A stretch of 21,796 nt of DNA, taken from Porogramme epimiltina (taxonomy: Eukaryota > Basidiomycota > Agaricomycetes > Polyporales > Polyporaceae). The notes beneath the pieces were generated by a model. The model was not told where the DNA came from. It saw only the letters and a program-made list of their open reading frames with translations, and did not search any database. Positions 18,503 through 21,796 of this stretch are shown in pieces. The stretch lies in assembly GCA_900155495.1 (NCBI GenBank), contig FTLJ01000464.1, forward strand, positions 1-21,796, in the 5' to 3' direction. The first letter of the stretch is position 1. The number at the start of each line of letters is the position of its first letter. Position numbers and translations under genes: made by a program.

Positions 18503-19118
18503 GCGCCCGAATGGGGCCGAGACCGGGCGTTCATCGAGAGTCTGTGATTGGCTCGATGCCAGCCACGGACCAAATTCGACCACACACTGGGCGCTTGCTG
18601 GGACGATGAGCGAATGCCGTTCGCGGGTGAGCGCGGTGGAGGGCGACAGGCCGCCCTCTCAGCCATTCTCTATCCTGTCTCCCCATCTGCTCTTTGTCAT
18701 CGACCAGGGTTCAGATCGTGCGACCTCCCTGTGCCCTCAGCTAACGAACACACATCCGCGAATGCCCTGGCTCGCTCCGATAGTTCACGACGCGCACACC
18801 ATCTATCCCGCCATAACCGGCCACAAATCCCGGTATCCACTAGCGTCCCGTGTTCAATTGTAGCTATGGGCTCGGTACCAAAGGTGCGCCTCACATTCGC
18901 TTCACCCCATTGACCGACGTTAAGCTCCTCAATCCTCTTGTAGTTCTGCCGCTACGGCTCGCCTCCACGACGACTTTAGAGTCGGACTGGCTATTAAATA
19001 CGCAAGCGCGATGCCTGTCATGGGCCCGCGCATCCCGGAAGATATGTTTCTCAGTGAGTGCGATGTACTGCTCTCCCATACCCCCATTCCGAACGTCCCC
19101 TCTGTCGTAGTCCCACCC
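18503..19118 (+). repeat. Diverged tandem duplication, right copy
   Basis: This is the partner of 16637-17215. It also contains an open stretch on the plus strand (18924 to TGA at 19173-19175) that includes FRVGLAIKYASAMPVMGPRI, then PEDMFLSECDVLL. If the GTGAGT at about 19054 is a donor, the exon would end at MFLS. I do not recognise the protein. Confidence 0.45.
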
Positions 19119-19518
19119 CCCTTGTCGTCCTCGCCAGAGAATCCACGGGGCTTGGACTGCGGCAAGATCGGGTGACCCGATTATCGCGGCACCTGCACAA
19201 CGCGTGACTTGGGTCATATCCACCAACGCCTCTCGCGGGTCAAACGGTGGCGTCATGGGCAATACGGTGCGTCTGCTCGCTGCGCATTCCATTGGCGTGA
19301 CTGACGCCAACCTTCTTGTGTCGCGTCTTCTGTGATACGTCGAAGGAGGCGTTCCTCTAGGGCAACATCTTCATTGCCAACGCAGCCAAGAACCCAGTGC
19401 TCCGTAGACGTGAGGGCCCCAGCCTCAAGTAGAGCTTCATCAAGCTTGGGTGGGAGAAGGCCCGCTGGTGAGTCCATTATCTACCACTGCCCCCGCCTCT
19501 CCTCCTGACTCCCCGTAG

Positions 19519-20396
19519 ATGTGATATTGCGTCCTTGGGAGGACACGAAGCTGCCCTACGTGTCCATGCGGACAAACAGCCCGTGGATGTAGATCCCGCT
19601 AAAGGTCCTAACGGAGAAGCACTACGACGGGGTGTTTGAGAAAGTGGGATAACCTCCCCGAAACTGTCCGTGATGGGAGCTCTGTACCCGTGCTATCGAT
19701 GAACAAGTGCACGGAGGTGCTGTGAGTGTTGTGTATCCTCCCTTGTAGGTGTGCCTGACATCAGGGTAGGATGGATTACGATTCGCGAAGGACGCGCAGT
19801 CTGGTCTCGGGAGAGGCGCGGTCGTCGTGATGGACAAGAGCATCGATATTGTCAAAACTAGCATCTGTTTCGCACAAGTAAGTATCCTTTTCAGCGTCGC
19901 CGTCGCCGTCGCCCTCCCTCCACCCTATCCTCCCCTCGCGCCATCCTTCTCCATCGCCGCCCTGCGTCCATACTTTTCCGCCTTCGACAGCATTCTTGTT
20001 CTCTTATCTACCGCTCGCTTCATCGCGTCTCTGACCTTATGCCCTTACAGGTGTACAAGCACAAGTTCTGCGGCCAGTGCATGCCCCGCGGCGAGGGCAC
20101 GACGTGGATGATGAACACGATGGGCCGCTTCGCCTCATGCTGGGGGCGCGGGCCCGAGATCGACAGGCTACTCGAGCTCACGAAGCAGGTCGAGGACCGC
20201 ACGATCTGCGCGCTGGGCGACGCCGCGACGTGGCCGATCCAGGCCCTGATGCGGCACTTCTGCCCCGAGGTCGAGTCGCGGATCGCGGCGTTCCGGAGGG
20301 AGCAGGGCGCAGGGCGCAGTGCTATTTGGGGGCAGGATGAAGAGCGAGGTGTACGGTACGTTGGCGGTGCCGGATCACCTGAGGAAGAACAGATAG
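19519..20396 (+). pseudogene. Complex I 51 kDa subunit pseudogene, two C-terminal exons (unit 4)
   Basis: This is the longest nuo51 piece. A possible intron (GTGAGT near 19467 to GTAG at 19518) precedes it. Exon one reads TKLPYVSMRTNSPW, stop, IPLKVLTEKHYDGV. After a frameshift comes WDNL, then DGSSVPVLSMNKCTEVL and MDYDS; after another frameshift, DAQSGLGRGAVVVMDKSIDI ending FAQ at 19877. A 173-nt intron (GTAAGT..TTACAG, 19878-20050) leads to [40 protein letters not shown] and [20 protein letters not shown] direct repeat of AGGGCGC (20304-20317) then shifts the frame; past it the expected tail [11 protein letters not shown] follows, ending at TAG 20394-20396. In the N3 4Fe-4S motif SCGxCxxC the third Cys is Arg. 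Known family role: NADH-binding, FMN and Fe-S subunit of mitochondrial complex I. This copy is not functional. Confidence 0.85.
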
Positions 20397-20663
20397 AGTT
20401 GGATATTCGTGGATCGTGTTGTATGCGCGAAGAGTGTGTGAGAAGCTGAGGTGTATTGAAGATATTAGCGGAGGACGAGTTCGTGGAGCTATCGAAGACT
20501 CTTCAGAGCATTAACAAATACACATCCACGAGAGTGAGCTGGTGCATCTGGTGCTGCCCTTTTCCGACAACCGGAGATTCGACTCGACAGCGCCCGCCGT
20601 GATTGTGAGGCTTTGCAAGTATGGAATTGAAAATGCACATGGAATGGATGTTTCTAGTCGTCT

Positions 20664-21578
20664 TCAAGTTCTCTCGAACTCTAAACGACACGGAGGGTGT
20701 ATCAGCCGATTGTCAATATCACTGAGCACCCGCACGCACGTAGTTTTACTTCCAGTCGTCCTTCCTCTGACGCCTTCGGGAAAAATGTCTTCAGTTTTAT
20801 TGAAATATCTTCCTCCTGTTCCTTTAACTTCCTGGGTATCCGGGACACAGTGCACTTGACAGTCAATGGTGGATTACCTGCATAATGGTGTGTAGGTTAG
20901 CGGTGGACCACACTGAAGGGGCTCTATTCAGGATAGAGAGGAAAAAACATACTATTACAGCTTTCATCGAAGGCTGAGACGTTTTGTCCGAGGCTGCCTG
21001 TTTCTTCTCCAGGTGAGAGAACCAACTGCATCTCCCACCACACAAAATGCACATCCAGATGTCTAGATGACGCTTTCGTGGGTTTCCAAGAGTGCAGCAT
21101 TGCCCGGATGGTTTTAAAGCGCTCGGGCTGCCTTATAAATAATCTCATTCTCTCGAGATTCGTAAACCTTGCCAAGGACATTTGAGCATTCTCTCCGATC
21201 ACAGGATCTGATGGTACATCTTGCGCATCTTGCTCGCTTTCGTTTTCAAATTGAAGGCCCAAATCGCACAACTGGTCCTCGGGGAGAGCGGAGAGAACCC
21301 TGTTGACACCATAGATGCTGATAGAGTCGAGCTAGTATACGAGATGTATGAGCCCGAGCATGCGGAGTATATACAGGGTGGTGTGTGCGCACATCAAGCG
21401 TACGAAGGTTCTGTAGGAATGTGCGGCCTTTCTTGCGCGTCATGCATCCTGGGACAACACCGAGGGTGAGCCACCGCACACCGTAGCATAAGAGGTTGTC
21501 CAAGCGCAGGAAGCAGTGGAGAAATCTGCCAAAGTCGGAGAAGTTCCTGAATGTCACACCCAGGATTGTCAATCCAAA
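20664..21578 (-). pseudogene. F-box protein, copy 4, 5'-truncated
   Basis: The remaining exons are: 3' part of exon 1, about 21578-21393; exon 2, 21331-20953; exon 3, 20877-20740; and exon 4, 20680-20664. The introns are 61, 75 and 59 nt at the same positions and phases as in copies 1-3. The exon 1 remnant reads TFRNFSDFGRFLHCFLRLDN, then RWLTLGVVPGCMTRKKGRTF. Exon 3 ends LFPKASEEGRLEVKL-like (here FFPKASEEGRLEVKLR). The tail is only QFERT, five residues against nine in the others, because the frame is shifted after the last acceptor. The F-box itself is absent from the window: upstream of about 21578 the homology stops and an in-frame TAA appears. It is either a truncated pseudogene or a gene split by the adjacent insertion. 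Confidence 0.8.
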
Positions 21579-21587
21579 ACTATTTTA

Positions 21588-21796
21588 TGTCCCAGGAAAT
21601 TACCCACTGGTCCCGGGCCTGGCCTTATCGTCAGCCAATGTCGGGCATAAGGGTACTCCCCTATATAGAAGTTTCGTGCTCACCCAAAACCAGCGCTTGT
21701 CCTCGGTGGCAGTCCTTTGGGATCTTACGCGCGTCTACATCCGTCTCAAGAAAAATGCCCATCCGTCTAGCCGCCTGGGCACACATGTCTTCCTGT
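21588..21796 (+). mobile_element. Putative start of an LTR retrotransposon or solo LTR
   Basis: Where F-box copy 4 loses similarity to its paralogues, a sequence beginning TGTCCCAGGAAATTACCC starts. It has features of an LTR: a TG start, and a TATA box (TATATAG at 21662-21668) about 75 bp in, followed by sequence that could be the R/U5 part. The other LTR end, primer-binding site and target-site duplication are outside the window, so the identification is inference from position and layout. Confidence 0.4.

Noticed and set aside
18700..18740. Possible tRNA (GGTTCAGATC resembling a T-arm)
   Set aside because: No acceptor, D-arm or anticodon stem could be built around it.
18891..19310. 139-codon minus-strand open frame
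   Set aside because: No motif; the plus strand of the same stretch has more protein-like readings and possible splice sites.

Overview
The window looks like nuclear DNA of a basidiomycete fungus, most likely an Agaricomycete. The genes carry short introns (about 50-75 nt) with GT..AG ends and CTNAC-like branch points. There is an expanded family of F-box proteins of the type typical of mushroom-forming fungi, a relic of a KDZ (cysteine-cluster, CxC-type) transposase, a relic of a non-LTR retrotransposon, and fragments of the nuclear gene for the 51 kDa subunit of mitochondrial complex I. All identifications come from reading the sequence and remembered family motifs; no database search was run.

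Left part (1-8.1 kb). The 5' end of an unrecognised minus-strand gene lies at the left edge. A KDZ-type transposase pseudogene follows (0.65-2.2 kb, plus), then a two-exon plus-strand gene of unknown function (2.4-3.6 kb) and a long intergenic stretch with a near-perfect 28-bp palindrome and repeated TGTCCG motifs (4.5-4.9 kb). A two-exon dual-specificity protein phosphatase gene (6.0-5.4 kb, minus) has its catalytic loop split by an intron. Upstream of it is very GC-rich sequence in which I see no convincing gene.

Right part (8.1-21.8 kb). This is an accessory region built by repeated duplication. Four paralogous F-box genes lie on the minus strand at 10.4-9.0, 13.1-11.6, 15.7-14.3 and 21.6-20.7 kb. 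The first three are complete four-exon genes of about 420 codons with the same intron positions and phases. The fourth is cut off near the right edge next to what looks like an LTR. To the left of copies 2, 3 and 4, convergent with them, sits a decayed plus-strand piece of the complex I 51 kDa subunit gene (10.8-11.3, 13.6-13.9 and 19.5-20.4 kb); a fainter piece lies at 17.8-17.95 kb. The ancestral arrangement was therefore probably nuo51 (plus) facing an F-box gene (minus), and the pair was duplicated with a period of about 2.6 kb. The F-box frames stayed open while the nuo51 pieces gained stops, frameshifts and deletions.

A dispersed repeat of about 210 bp with an internal hairpin occurs twice (8.76-8.97 and 18.13-18.35 kb). 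A second, more diverged duplication links 16.6-17.2 kb with 18.5-19.1 kb. No tRNA, rRNA or CRISPR array was seen. I found no evidence for an entirely new biochemical system. The most notable structure is the F-box/nuo51 tandem array, with its contrast between preserved and decaying halves.
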